Shown here one piece after another: positions 36,514 to 45,555 of a DNA stretch of 64,000 bases. Location: positions 1-64,000 of the forward strand of contig NZ_JAGGKI010000010.1 in the NCBI RefSeq assembly GCF_017873605.1, written 5' to 3'. The number at the start of each line of letters is the position of its first letter. Positions within the stretch are counted from its first letter, which is position 1. The translations under genes were made by a program, and so were the position numbers. Source of the DNA: Paenibacillus lactis (lineage in GTDB: Bacteria; Bacillota; Bacilli; Paenibacillales; Paenibacillaceae). Under the pieces are notes generated by a model that was not told where the DNA came from, did not search any database, and was given only the letters and a program-made list of their open reading frames with translations.

Positions 36514-37509
36514 TTAGCGCATCCAGCGTGCCGCATCCTTGGAGAAATACGTAATGATAATATCGGCGCCGGCGCGTTTCATTCCGGTCAGCAGCTCCAT
36601 AACGATCGCCTTCTCACTGATCCAGCCTTGCTGGGCGGCGGCTTTGATCATCGAATATTCCCCGCTGACATTATAAGCCACGATCGGCAAGTCGAACTGA
36701 TCTCGCAGCAATCTTACAACGTCAAGATAGGCCATCGCCGGCTTCACCATCAGCATGTCCGCACCTTCCAGCACGTCGGATTCCGCCTCGCGCAGCGCTT
36801 CCCTCACGTTCGCCGGGTCCATCTGGTACGTTTTCCGGTCGCCGAACTGCGGCGCGGAGTCGGCCGCCTCCCGGAACGGGCCGTAGAACGCCGACGCATA
36901 TTTAACAGAATACGACATGATCGGCACGTTCTGGAAACCGGCATCGTCAAGACCCGAACGGATAGCCTGTACGAAACCGTCCATCATGTTGGACGGCGCG
37001 ATAATATCCGCGCCCGCCTTGGCTTGGGATACGGCGGTACGGACGAGCAGCTCCAGGGATTCGTCGTTCAGGACGTCGCCGCACACATGGCCGTCACGCT
37101 CATACGTATGGACCATGCCGCAGTGCCCGTGATCCGTAAATTCGCACAGGCAGGTATCCGCAATGACGAGAAGATCCGGGTACCACGATTTAATAAGCCG
37201 GGTTGCTTCCTGAACGATTCCGTCGTCGGCAAACCCCGAGGTGCCGATACTGTCCTTCGTCTCCGGTATCCCGAACAGCAGCACAGCAGGAATGCCCAGC
37301 TGAACGATCTCATCCACTTCGTCCTTCAACGTATCGAGCGAAAAATGAAAGACGCCAGGCATCGACGAAATTTCGGATTTCACGCCGCTGCCGTAGGTAA
37401 CGAAGATCGGCTGCACCAAATCCTCGGGATGCAGCACGGTCTCGCGGACCATGCTGCGGATGCCGGCATTTTGACGCAGCCGGCGGTGGCGTACGATTGG
37501 AAAACTCAT
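36514..37509 (-). CDS. hemB: Porphobilinogen synthase
   Basis: The 331-residue enzyme condenses two 5-aminolevulinates. The zinc ligands are visible in DTCLCEFTDHGHCG, and the two Schiff-base lysines are in SYSVKYASAFYGPF and MLMVKPAMAYLD. It lies between the cobA-hemD fusion and hemL, but with a 125-base gap that contains a palindrome. Confidence 0.97.
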   Translation of the reverse strand: MSFPIVRHRRLRQNAGIRSMVRETVLHPEDLVQPIFVTYGSGVKSEISSMPGVFHFSLDTLKDEVDEIVQLGIPAVLLFGIPETKDSIGTSGFADDGIVQEATRLIKSWYPDLLVIADTCLCEFTDHGHCGMVHTYERDGHVCGDVLNDESLELLVRTAVSQAKAGADIIAPSNMMDGFVQAIRSGLDDAGFQNVPIMSYSVKYASAFYGPFREAADSAPQFGDRKTYQMDPANVREALREAESDVLEGADMLMVKPAMAYLDVVRLLRDQFDLPIVAYNVSGEYSMIKAAAQQGWISEKAIVMELLTGMKRAGADIIITYFSKDAARWMR

Positions 37510-37542
37510 AGCTGTGACAACCTTTCTTTTTTAGAGGTTGTT

Positions 37543-37577
37543 CAAAAAGTCGTCTTTGAAAACCCGACTTTTTGAAC
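37543..37577 (-). repeat. Palindrome in the hemD-hemB gap
   Basis: GTTCAAAAAGTCG and CGACTTTTTGAAC (plus strand, imperfect loop TCTTTGAAAACC) form a strong hairpin in an otherwise tightly packed operon. The sequence resembles ends of some insertion sequences or MITE-like repeats, but no transposase is nearby. No T-run follows on the minus strand beyond the stem's own T/A content, so termination is uncertain. Confidence 0.55.
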
Positions 37578-37634
37578 TCGCAATTTTAGGAGATTACAAG
37601 CGATATATGGAAATTAAACGAATGAATGATAGCC

Positions 37635-39191
37635 CTATCGCGTGCGAGGATCGTCTTCCTGCTGATTCCAGCTGCAGAGAGCCTCCACCAGACTGTCGAT
37701 GGTTGCCTCCTCCGCCATCATCGTAACGTCCAGTCCGGCCTCGGCCGCGGTTTGGGCCGTGAGGGGACCGATGCAAGCGATAGCTGAGCCTTTCAGCAGC
37801 TCAACAGGGTTCTCGGCCCCCATCCGCTCAAGCACCTTCAGCAGGTTCGTAACGGTTGAGGAGCTCGTAAACGTAACGGCATGAATTCCGCCTTCGGCAA
37901 ACAGCTTCATCAGCTCCTCGTCATCCTCCCCGCACAATACGTTCTCGTACATGGTTGCTTCCGTAACGGACAGCCCCATTTCGGTCAGTTTCTCTGGCAG
38001 CCATGAACGGCCCAGATTCCCTCGGGGAAGCAGTACGTTCTGGCCGGCAGCAAGCTCGGGGCCATAGGCATCGATCAAGCCTTCAGCCTGAAACCGCTCC
38101 TTCAGCACCTCAGGCGCTATGCCGTAATCGCGAAGCGCTTCGGCCGTAGCCGGGCCGACTGCAACGATCCGTGCACCGGCTAGCGAGCGGATGTCCCGCC
38201 CGTACTCTTTTAAATGACGGAAGAAGAATTCCACCCCGTTGGTGCTCGTGAAGAAGACCCAATCATAGATCGGAAGCTTGTCCAGCGCGGACCGCAGGCC
38301 GGCAACAGCCTCATCCGATGTCGGCGAGATCGTTTCGATGACGGGAAATTCATAGGGTTCTCCGCCAAGGTCCTCGATTTTCGATACAAGCGAGCTGGCC
38401 TGGCTCCGGGTTCTCGTTACGAGAATTCGCTTGCCGAATAAGGGCAGCTTCTCGGCCCACTTCAGCCGCTCCCGCTGCAGGACGACATCCCCAACGACAA
38501 TAACGGCAGGCGGCTGGAAGTCGGCCGCTTGGACCTTCTCCTCAATGTCGGCCAGCGTGCCGGTCAGCGTATCCTGCTCGGCGCGGGTTCCCCATCTTAC
38601 CAGAGCTACGGGGGTTGCCGGAGACCGGCCATGCTTGATCAATTGACGGCTGATGTAGCCGATCTTTGCCACTCCCATCATGAAGATCAACGTCCCGGTT
38701 GCGTTGGTCACTTTATCCCATTGAATCATTCGATCGAGCTTCTCCGGACTCTCATGACCGGTCACGATGGACAAGGAAGAGGCATGCTCGCGATGGGTGA
38801 CCGGTATGCCCGCGTAGGCCGGCACGCTGATCGCCGACGTGATTCCCGGCACGATCTCATATGAAATGCCGTTTTGCCTAAGCAGCTCCGCTTCCTCCCC
38901 GACCCTCCCGAATATGGTCGGGTCGCCGCCTTTCAAACGAACGACCACCTTGCCTTCCAGCGCCAAATCAACGAGCAGCTGGTTGATCTCCTCCTGCTTC
39001 ATCGTATGCCGGTCGGGCAGCTTGCCGACGTACACCTTCTCGACGCCCGGCTTTGCCCACTTAAGCAGCCTTGGGCTCGCAAGCCGGTCATATACAATGG
39101 CATCGGCTTTCTCTATACATTCCTTGCCTTTAATTGTAATCAGGCGCGCGTCGCCAGGACCCGCTCCTACGAGATAAACCTTACCTGCCAT
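37635..39191 (-). CDS. cobA-hemD: Fused uroporphyrinogen-III methyltransferase / uroporphyrinogen-III synthase
   Basis: The 518-residue protein joins two enzymes. Residues 1-245 form the SAM-dependent uroporphyrinogen-III C-methyltransferase (VGAGPGDARLITIKG, YAGIPVTHREHA, TLIFMMGVAKIG), which leads to precorrin-2. Residues 260-515 form HemD (ILVTRTRSQASSLVSKI, VTFTSSSTVTNLLKVLER), which closes the uroporphyrinogen-III ring. With the downstream-pathway enzyme encoded by sirC in the same operon, siroheme synthesis is largely covered. The fusion is known in several Firmicutes. The join region around residue 250 shows no stop or frameshift. Confidence 0.93.
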   Translation of the reverse strand: MAGKVYLVGAGPGDARLITIKGKECIEKADAIVYDRLASPRLLKWAKPGVEKVYVGKLPDRHTMKQEEINQLLVDLALEGKVVVRLKGGDPTIFGRVGEEAELLRQNGISYEIVPGITSAISVPAYAGIPVTHREHASSLSIVTGHESPEKLDRMIQWDKVTNATGTLIFMMGVAKIGYISRQLIKHGRSPATPVALVRWGTRAEQDTLTGTLADIEEKVQAADFQPPAVIVVGDVVLQRERLKWAEKLPLFGKRILVTRTRSQASSLVSKIEDLGGEPYEFPVIETISPTSDEAVAGLRSALDKLPIYDWVFFTSTNGVEFFFRHLKEYGRDIRSLAGARIVAVGPATAEALRDYGIAPEVLKERFQAEGLIDAYGPELAAGQNVLLPRGNLGRSWLPEKLTEMGLSVTEATMYENVLCGEDDEELMKLFAEGGIHAVTFTSSSTVTNLLKVLERMGAENPVELLKGSAIACIGPLTAQTAAEAGLDVTMMAEEATIDSLVEALCSWNQQEDDPRTR

Positions 39192-39195
39192 CCCC

Positions 39196-40155
39196 TCATC
39201 CCCTAACTTGTGCCAGAATCTTCTCTGCTCCCTTAGCCTTCAGCTTCTCGGCCACTTCGATTCCGAGCGATTCAGGATCGGTTCCCTCGGCGGTTTCTTT
39301 AAGGATGATTTCGCCGTCCGGGGAACCTACCATACCTGTTAATTGTATAATGTTTTGAGCTCCGCGGGAATCTCCCGAATCCTCCTTGATGACAGCATAC
39401 GCTCCGATCGGTACTTGGCAGCCCCCGTTCAGCTCGCTCAGGAACCTGCGTTCTGCCGATACGGTCCGTGCTGTCACCTCATCGTTGTAGAGGGATAGCA
39501 GATGCAGAAGCTCCGCATCGTTCTCGCGGCATTCGATTCCGAGCGCGCCTTGTCCCACGGCCGGCAAGCTGATATCGATTGGCAGATAGGACGTGATCCG
39601 ATCCTCCCAGCCCATCCGCTGAAGACCTGCCGTTGCGAGAATAATAGCCTGGAATTCCCCGCTCTCCAGCTTCCGGATCCGGGAGTCGATATTGCCGCGG
39701 ATCCAGTCAATCTTCAGATCCGGCCGGTACGCCTTCAGCTGGCTGGAGCGGCGCAGACTGCTTGTCCCCACCTTCGCCCCTTGCGGAAGATCATCCAATG
39801 TCGAGCCTTCCATGGAAATGAGGCAGTCGCGGGGATCCTTCCGCTTAGGAACGGCACCGGACACCAGGCCTTCCGGAAGAACGGACGGCATATCCTTCAT
39901 GCTGTGCACCGCCATATCGATTTCCCCGTCCAGCATGGCTTGCTCGATTTCCTTTACGAACAGTCCTTTCCCGCCAACTTTGGACAGGGTGACATCGACA
40001 ATGCGATCGCCTTTCGTGACGATTTTCTTGACGGTAAACTCGTACTCTAATCCATGTTCCTTCGCTAACCGCTTCAAATCATCGATAACTTGTCCTGTTT
40101 GTGTAAGTGCAAGAGCACTCTGCCTGCTGCCAACCACGATCGTGCGCATATTCAT
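39196..40155 (-). CDS. hemC: Hydroxymethylbilane synthase
   Basis: The 319-residue enzyme polymerises four porphobilinogens. The dipyrromethane cofactor is attached to Cys246 in ELNGGCQVPIGAYA. SRQSALALTQT, SMKDMPSVLPEG and GTSSLRRSSQL are further signatures. It overlaps sirC upstream by four bases and precedes cobA-hemD by four bases. Confidence 0.97.
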   Translation of the reverse strand: MNMRTIVVGSRQSALALTQTGQVIDDLKRLAKEHGLEYEFTVKKIVTKGDRIVDVTLSKVGGKGLFVKEIEQAMLDGEIDMAVHSMKDMPSVLPEGLVSGAVPKRKDPRDCLISMEGSTLDDLPQGAKVGTSSLRRSSQLKAYRPDLKIDWIRGNIDSRIRKLESGEFQAIILATAGLQRMGWEDRITSYLPIDISLPAVGQGALGIECRENDAELLHLLSLYNDEVTARTVSAERRFLSELNGGCQVPIGAYAVIKEDSGDSRGAQNIIQLTGMVGSPDGEIILKETAEGTDPESLGIEVAEKLKAKGAEKILAQVRG

Positions 40156-40811
40156 TCCTCCTGATTGTTCTCAATCCATAGCTTGATTTTATCCGTATTC
40201 CAGGACGCATAACCTTCGCGGCGAATATCGCCGAGAATATCCAATCGGTATAATCGGTCCAACAGCCGTTTGCGCGCCTCAGCGGATGCCGCTTGTGCCT
40301 TAATCGCCGAGCGCATGCTGTATAATATATCGAGATATTCCTCGTATTCCTGGCCGAACTGCTCTTCGAGCTGCTGCCGAATTCGCACGGCCGCAGCGGG
40401 CCCTGCCCCGGACGTAGCTACCGCTAAGGTCAATCTTCCCCGGCGCATGACCGCCGGGCTGATGAACGAGCCCGCCTCTCCGTCGCTGGCCACGTTCACC
40501 CATATTCCAAGCCGGTCGGCCTCCAGTGCGATCGTTTTATTCAGCGTATCATCGTCCGTTGCGGCGTAAACCAGGAAAGCTCCTTGCAGGTCCCCCGGCT
40601 CATAGACCCTGCTGGTCCATTGCACGGCTCCTTCATCTGCCAGCCTGCGAAGCAGGCCGCTCTTTAATTCGGGGCTTACAATATGTACGCTTGCTCCGGC
40701 ATCCAGAAGCGCCGCGGCCTTCCGTTCAGCCACGGCACCGCCGCCGACCAGCAAGCATAATCGCCCGTCGCATTTCAGCATCACGGGCACATACTTAGAA
40801 TCATTCATCAT
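40152..40811 (-). CDS. sirC: Precorrin-2 dehydrogenase / sirohydrochlorin ferrochelatase-type protein
   Basis: The 219-residue protein has an N-terminal NAD-binding part (LLVGGGAVAERKAAALLDAGASV, about 18-40) and ends without the methyltransferase domain found in CysG. It resembles Met8/YlnF-type enzymes that oxidise precorrin-2 to sirohydrochlorin. Whether it also inserts iron cannot be decided here. It lies between hemX and hemC, with overlap to hemC. Its presence in the heme operon ties siroheme to heme synthesis. Confidence 0.85.
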   Translation of the reverse strand: MMNDSKYVPVMLKCDGRLCLLVGGGAVAERKAAALLDAGASVHIVSPELKSGLLRRLADEGAVQWTSRVYEPGDLQGAFLVYAATDDDTLNKTIALEADRLGIWVNVASDGEAGSFISPAVMRRGRLTLAVATSGAGPAAAVRIRQQLEEQFGQEYEEYLDILYSMRSAIKAQAASAEARKRLLDRLYRLDILGDIRREGYASWNTDKIKLWIENNQEE

Positions 40812-40814
40812 CCG

Positions 40815-41648
40815 TCACACTCCTGACCAGCTGTGAAATCCGGACCACGTATTCAGATAAAAGTTCAATATAATGAATCCGTACCCGATCAGCGCCCAAA
40901 CCGCGGCCTCCATGCCGGAGCGTTTCAGCAGGCTGCGTTTCAGGAAATAAACAATATACATGCTGAGCGCAAGGAGCGTAGACAGCACCTTAATATCCAG
41001 GAGCAGCTGCCATCGCCCTGCCATGGCAACCGACATGATTGCCACGATCAAGGACAGCACCAAAATCGCCGTTCCCGTCATCAACGCTTTATAAGCGTAA
41101 ATGTCCAGCTTCTCCAAACTGGGCAATCTTCGTACCGTATCATTCCAGTGTTTATGCTTAAGCTTTCGGTGCAGAAACATATAGATTGCGGCAAAAACAG
41201 CCCCTACCGTCAGTGCGGCAAAGCTTATGCTCGCCAGCGCGATGTGAATCAGCAGGAGCCGATGCTCGGTCTCCCAGCTGTATAGGGCGTTATCTCCTCC
41301 GGCTTTGAACCAAAGCTGGTTGACCAGCATGACGCAGAAGCCGACAAGGTTGATCAGCAGCACCGCATACTCGGATCGCTTTAAATACGTTAGTGCCATC
41401 GATGTTATCGTGATGCAGAACGTAAGGAGGAGCAAGAAATCAAACAACGTAAACACGGGGAGATGAAAATGCCCGCCCTCCATCGCTCTGATCCCGATTC
41501 CCCCAAGCTGAAGCAGCGCCGTTATGCCAAGAAGCCCTGTGCCTATCCGCTTCGCCACCGAATTGCGCGATACGCAATCCGAGATAAAAAACAGAAGGCT
41601 CAGGGCATAGATACAAATGCCGGTATTATAAATAAGGTTTAGCAGCAT
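40815..41648 (-). CDS. hemX: HemX-like membrane protein of CcsA family
   Basis: The 277-residue protein has about eight hydrophobic segments and the cytochrome c assembly (CcsA/ResC-like) fold, including conserved HIALASISFAALTVGAVFA and the C-terminal WSGFHSWSGV. In B. subtilis HemX lowers the HemA level. It follows hemA after 18 bases and precedes sirC, the same relative place as in B. subtilis. Confidence 0.88.
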   Translation of the reverse strand: MLLNLIYNTGICIYALSLLFFISDCVSRNSVAKRIGTGLLGITALLQLGGIGIRAMEGGHFHLPVFTLFDFLLLLTFCITITSMALTYLKRSEYAVLLINLVGFCVMLVNQLWFKAGGDNALYSWETEHRLLLIHIALASISFAALTVGAVFAAIYMFLHRKLKHKHWNDTVRRLPSLEKLDIYAYKALMTGTAILVLSLIVAIMSVAMAGRWQLLLDIKVLSTLLALSMYIVYFLKRSLLKRSGMEAAVWALIGYGFIILNFYLNTWSGFHSWSGV

Positions 41649-41666
41649 GGAATGAATTCACCCGCC

Positions 41667-43070
41667 TCATAGGGTGGCTGGGGCAAGAGATACCTTTATG
41701 GGCTTCTCCTCTGCCTGCCGATCGGCAGCGCTCGATATCGCTTCAGCTTTGGTTGCTGCTTTGTCCTTGGTGTGGCTGCGGGTCCCCTGCTCTTTTTCAT
41801 GAATCAGGCTTTCCAGCGCGAAAATTTGAGTGAAATAGTCGAGCGCTTCATTGCCGTGCTTACCGCCGGTCATTTCTTTAATCCGATTGATCGGGTCATG
41901 CATCATTTGGTTAACGATGCTCTTCGTCAATCGGCGAATAACCTTGCGCTGACGTTCGTCCAATTCCGGAAGCTTATTAAATAAGCTTTCAAGCGTCTCT
42001 TCGTGGATGGTATTGGATTTCTCCTGCAGAGCGCGAATCGCCGGTCTGACGCCAAGCGTCTTCAGCCAAGTGTGGAATGCGTCCATCTCCGCCTGAATCA
42101 TAACCTCGATCTTAGCGGCCTCGACGCGGCGCATTTCCATATTCGTCTCAACAATACCTTCCAAATCATCAATGTCATACAAAAATACATTCGACAGCTC
42201 GCCGACAGCCGGATCGATATCCCGCGGAACGGCAATATCAATCATGAACAGCGGCCGCGACTGGCGCTTCTTCATGCTCTCCCTTACCCGGTCGGCATTC
42301 AGCACGTATTCATTCGAGCCCGTCGAGCTGATAATGATGTCTACGTCATAAAGAAGCCCCATGCCTTCTTCCATCGTGCAGGGCGTGCCCTTGAACTTGC
42401 TCGCAAGCTCCTGGGCGCGGCCCAGCGTCCGGTTAGCCACAATTACCTCTGCGGCGCCGTTGGCATAAAGATGCTTGACGGTAAGCTCGCTCATCTTGCC
42501 TGCGCCGAGAATCATAACCTTCTTATCGTTGAACGTGCCGAAAATCCGTTTGCCAAGCTCTACCGCCGCATAGCTGACCGACACGGCGCTCTCGCCGATC
42601 GAGGTTTCCGAGTGGGCGCGTTTTCCGAGCGTTACCGCCTGCTTGAACAGCATATTGAACCAGGTTCCGGTAGCATGATGCTGCTGGGATGTTAAAAAGG
42701 CATTGCGAACCTGTCCCAGGATCTGCGTCTCTCCGATCACCATGGAATCCAGGCCGCAGGTGACCTTGAACAGATGGGAAATGGCCTGTTCATCTTCATA
42801 TATATATAGATGCTGTGTAAATTCCTCACGGTTAATGCCGAACCACTGCTCCATAAAACTGCGGATAAAGTAGCCGCACATATGAAGGCGATCTACCACA
42901 ACATAAATCTCAGTACGGTTGCAGGTAGCGACAATGACGCCCTCCAATACGCTCTTGGTTGATTTCAGCTCCCGCAGCGCCTCCGGCAATTCAGCTTCCG
43001 AAAACGTAAAGCGTTCCCTGACCTCCACGGGCGCCGTGCGATAATTCAACCCAACAACGACGATGTGCAT
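41667..43070 (-). CDS. hemA: Glutamyl-tRNA reductase
   Basis: The 467-residue enzyme reduces Glu-tRNA to glutamate-1-semialdehyde, the first step of the C5 pathway. It has LNYRTAPVEVRERF at the start, the catalytic Cys50 in VATCNRTEIYVV, the NADPH-binding LGAGKMSELTVKHL, and a C-terminal dimerisation domain. The C-terminal tail (about 430-467) is Lys/Ala-rich and longer than usual. It is the first gene of the heme operon. Confidence 0.97.
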   Translation of the reverse strand: MHIVVVGLNYRTAPVEVRERFTFSEAELPEALRELKSTKSVLEGVIVATCNRTEIYVVVDRLHMCGYFIRSFMEQWFGINREEFTQHLYIYEDEQAISHLFKVTCGLDSMVIGETQILGQVRNAFLTSQQHHATGTWFNMLFKQAVTLGKRAHSETSIGESAVSVSYAAVELGKRIFGTFNDKKVMILGAGKMSELTVKHLYANGAAEVIVANRTLGRAQELASKFKGTPCTMEEGMGLLYDVDIIISSTGSNEYVLNADRVRESMKKRQSRPLFMIDIAVPRDIDPAVGELSNVFLYDIDDLEGIVETNMEMRRVEAAKIEVMIQAEMDAFHTWLKTLGVRPAIRALQEKSNTIHEETLESLFNKLPELDERQRKVIRRLTKSIVNQMMHDPINRIKEMTGGKHGNEALDYFTQIFALESLIHEKEQGTRSHTKDKAATKAEAISSAADRQAEEKPIKVSLAPATL

Positions 43071-43375
43071 TGCATGTTCACCTGCCTATTTCTCCGATAG
43101 TATGACCGCGATCAAGCGGTCTGCCCTGACCTTGTTCATTATATCACAGTCAGCCAAATCCCCTTGTCTATTTTATGAAATGTTTATGAAATCCCCATGT
43201 TTCGTTATATTCTGTTCATGGGGACTCCCCCTCATTTCCTGTTTACCGACACCTTACTATTGTGGATATTCAGCACTGGAGATATACGTATGATTTTCCT
43301 TGAAAAGGTCGTCTCAAAATAAATAACCATGGAGGACTCCATGGTTATAGGTATACACAATTTGTAGTTGGCCTG
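43071..43375 (-). promoter_or_regulatory. hemA upstream region with extended -10 promoter
   Basis: These 305 bases hold the speD terminator (43316-43348) and the start of the heme operon. The best promoter is an extended -10 on the minus strand, TGTGATATAAT (-10 at 43139-43144), with no good -35. A GGGGA-rich segment near 43187-43227 (CATGGGGATTTCAT and CCCCATGAACAG) forms an inverted pair that could be a regulator site. No known heme or Per-type box was recognised with certainty. Confidence 0.4.
43316..43348 (-). terminator. Terminator after speD
   Basis: The minus strand has an almost perfect palindrome ATAACCATGGAG/CTCCATGGTTAT followed by TTATTTTGAG. It isolates speD from the hem operon. 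Confidence 0.85.
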
Positions 43376-43774
43376 TTAAACGAGTTCGGCCAGTTTCATC
43401 TCGGGCGTCTCGACCTTCATTTCTCCAAGTCCGCGCACGAGTTTCTTAGCATAGCATTTTTCAGGTTTCAGTACGGATACCAGGTAGTCAATAGCCAATT
43501 GCGGATCTACCGTCTCCCCGCAGGTGTAACAGTCAATCGCAGCAAAACCTCTCTCAGGGTATGTGTGAATCGAGAGATGGCTTTCCGACAGCAATACAAG
43601 CACCGTAGCTCCTTGTGGCTCGAACTGCTTGGATTGGACGGACAATACCGTTGCTCCACATGCTTCAGCGGCTTCGACCATCTGAGCTTGTAAAAATTCT
43701 GCACTGTTCAATAGTTCAAAATCGACTCCCCAAGTATCAACAGCAACGTGTCTTCCGAAAGTTGAGTATTCCAT
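43376..43774 (-). CDS. speD: S-adenosylmethionine decarboxylase proenzyme
   Basis: The 132-residue short bacterial-type proenzyme gives decarboxylated SAM for spermidine synthesis. It self-cleaves at Glu64-Ser65 in SESHLSIHTYPE, and Ser65 becomes the pyruvoyl group. His70 and Cys85 (in DCYTCGE) are the expected catalytic residues. It is a single-gene transcript with its own promoter and terminator, placed between engB-side genes and the hem operon. Confidence 0.95.
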   Translation of the reverse strand: MEYSTFGRHVAVDTWGVDFELLNSAEFLQAQMVEAAEACGATVLSVQSKQFEPQGATVLVLLSESHLSIHTYPERGFAAIDCYTCGETVDPQLAIDYLVSVLKPEKCYAKKLVRGLGEMKVETPEMKLAELV

Positions 43775-43920
43775 CTTCCGGTTTCCCCCTTCCTAGGAAT
43801 AAAATGTTTGAAAATTTCATCCGCTAGGACCTACGTCATTCACTTCCCGAGGGAATAATCTCTCGCAACATTACATGTCCTGAGTGAATCCTGGTTCCTA
43901 TATTCTTTTCAACGAGATTA

Positions 43921-43949
43921 AAAATAACATCTATGACAGCGAAATGCAA
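43921..43949 (-). promoter_or_regulatory. Promoter of speD
   Basis: The minus strand reads TTGCAT, 17 bases, TATTTT, about 150 bases upstream of the speD start. Confidence 0.55.
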
Positions 43950-44040
43950 CACCTTTTTCAAAAATAACCTAATAAATAATTTTACAGCTCAATATATGTG
44001 CCAAATTCCGAAGCTGTGACTAAGATTACTCCCCTTCCGC

Positions 44041-44071
44041 AAATAAAAAAGCCGCCCATTTATGGGCAGCC
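44041..44071 (-). terminator. Terminator after the 44.1-kb gene
   Basis: The minus strand forms GCTGCCCATAAATGGGCGGC followed by TTTTTTATTT. Confidence 0.88.
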
Positions 44072-44081
44072 TAACCTAGTC

Positions 44082-44672
44082 TTATGCTTCGAGAACGAAT
44101 AGCCGCTGATTGTAGCTCCGGAGCTGTTCATCGATCGATTGGATCTTAGACATGTCATTGCCTGCCGCAATCCGCTGGTCCAGAAGAAGATTAATATTCC
44201 GCTGAATGGATTCGATCTCTTTCTCAGCTTCCTTGCTGTTAAACAGGCGCAGCAGCTCTCCGGCCGTATTCTTGTACTCGTATATGACGATACTCTCGTT
44301 CCCGGTCATCTGGGTGATTCGGTGAACCGTTCCGACGTGGTAATCATAGCTCATTGTAAAGCCGCGATAGATCCGATTTACCTTCCCCGACCCCTTAAAA
44401 GCCGTAAACAGCTTACGTACGGCATCGGCCAGATGGGGAGTTACCAATCGGCACGACAGCTCACAGACGTACAGGCCATTCTTGCGTTCAAAGGGCAAAT
44501 GAACTTCTTCCCCGCTTTCATCTTCAAGCACGAACTCATGCTCTCCGCCGTCCATCACTTTCACTCGGCTGCTCACCCGGAAAGCGTGGGTCCCTTGCAG
44601 AAATCGATCCATTTGAACATCCGTCATTTGCATTGTGGCATTAACATATTCTGTGGCTAACCGCTGAGCCAT
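44082..44672 (-). CDS. Conserved protein of unknown function
   Basis: The 196-residue product is soluble, mixed alpha/beta, with no signal peptide or membrane segment. The first 140 residues are rich in charged beta-type stretches (VKVMDGGEHEFVLEDESGEE). The last 50 residues are a predicted helical hairpin (EAEKEIESIQRNINLLLDQR and a second helix). I do not recognise the family. It sits where B. subtilis has the unrelated ysxD, downstream of engB, and ends at a strong terminator. No function is proposed. Confidence 0.7.
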   Translation of the reverse strand: MAQRLATEYVNATMQMTDVQMDRFLQGTHAFRVSSRVKVMDGGEHEFVLEDESGEEVHLPFERKNGLYVCELSCRLVTPHLADAVRKLFTAFKGSGKVNRIYRGFTMSYDYHVGTVHRITQMTGNESIVIYEYKNTAGELLRLFNSKEAEKEIESIQRNINLLLDQRIAAGNDMSKIQSIDEQLRSYNQRLFVLEA

Positions 44673-44885
44673 AAAAATCCCTCAATTCTTTTAACTTACT
44701 CCCATTATACTGTACATCCCAGCGGTCTTTCCTGTCGTCCGAACGAGATTATTCATCATATTTCATAAAAAAACGGTTTTAGCCGGAATCAGACTGAGAT
44801 TTCCCTCAACATGCTCACTTTCCTGTCAAGAATACACCGATTCCCTCTATTACTCAAAAAATCAGGCAAATCCGCTCGATTACGC

Positions 44886-45536
44886 TTATTCGTCTTCTTC
44901 GACGGCTGCATCCCGGAAATCGCCGTTGTCCCCTTCGCCGTTTTCTTGACGGTATCCGATATGTGATTCGATGATTTCCCATAGCTCCTCTTTACCAAGC
45001 CCTAACTCCGAAGAGAACATGACGAATGAATGATGAGGCTGAAAGCCAAGCGTTTCCTTTACAATCTTGACGTGTTTCTGTCTGCGCGTCTTCGGGATTT
45101 TGTCCGCTTTGGTCGCGACGACGCACACCGGTCGGTCGTAATGCTGCAGCCACTCATACATGCTGACATCGTCCTTTGTAGGCGGGTGGCGCATATCGAC
45201 CACCAGCAGAACGAGCTTCAGCTCATCCCGGCTGAGCAAATATTTCTCGACCATCTCGCCGAACGCCGCGCGCTGGCTTTTGGATACCTTGGCGTATCCG
45301 TACCCCGGAAAGTCGACCAAATACAAATCCTCGTTGACCCGGTAATAATTGAGCTGCTGCGTCTTGCCTGGCGTTGCGCTCGTACGGGCCAAGTTCTTTC
45401 TCGATATCATACGGTTGATCAGTGAGGACTTGCCCACATTGGAACGCCCTGCCAGAGCAATTTCCGGCAAGGCGTCTTCAGGATATTGAGCAGGACCGAC
45501 CGCACTGATGACGAATTCGGCTTTTGTTACTTTCAT
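44886..45536 (-). CDS. engB: Ribosome biogenesis GTP-binding protein EngB (YsxC)
   Basis: The 216-residue small GTPase helps 50S assembly. It has G1 GRSNVGKSSLIN (about 29-40), G2/G3 DFPGYGYAKVSK, G4 TKADKIPK and G5 FSSELGLGKEELW. The acidic C-terminal tail (EGDNGDFRDAAVEEDE) is an extension beyond the usual end. It follows lonA by 19 bases, the same lonA-ysxC pairing as in B. subtilis. Confidence 0.95.
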   Translation of the reverse strand: MKVTKAEFVISAVGPAQYPEDALPEIALAGRSNVGKSSLINRMISRKNLARTSATPGKTQQLNYYRVNEDLYLVDFPGYGYAKVSKSQRAAFGEMVEKYLLSRDELKLVLLVVDMRHPPTKDDVSMYEWLQHYDRPVCVVATKADKIPKTRRQKHVKIVKETLGFQPHHSFVMFSSELGLGKEELWEIIESHIGYRQENGEGDNGDFRDAAVEEDE

Positions 45537-45555
45537 GATTTTTAAAGGTTCCTCT

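Larger units (their letters stand above)
43775..44081 (-). other. speD leader and promoter region
   Basis: These 307 bases contain no gene. They hold the speD promoter (43921-43949), an AT-rich leader of about 140 bases with a possible weak stem (CCTAGGAATAAAATG near 43792 and CATCCGCTAGG near 43820), and the terminator of the next gene at 44041-44071. No riboswitch of known type was recognised. Confidence 0.55.

Noticed and set aside
37543..37577. Insertion sequence end in the heme operon
   Set aside because: No transposase, target duplication or second end was found. Only the palindrome is listed.
44789..44998. 69-residue minus-strand frame downstream of engB
   Set aside because: It overlaps the engB C-terminus in another frame, is Lys/Arg-rich and has no ribosome binding site or homologous feature.
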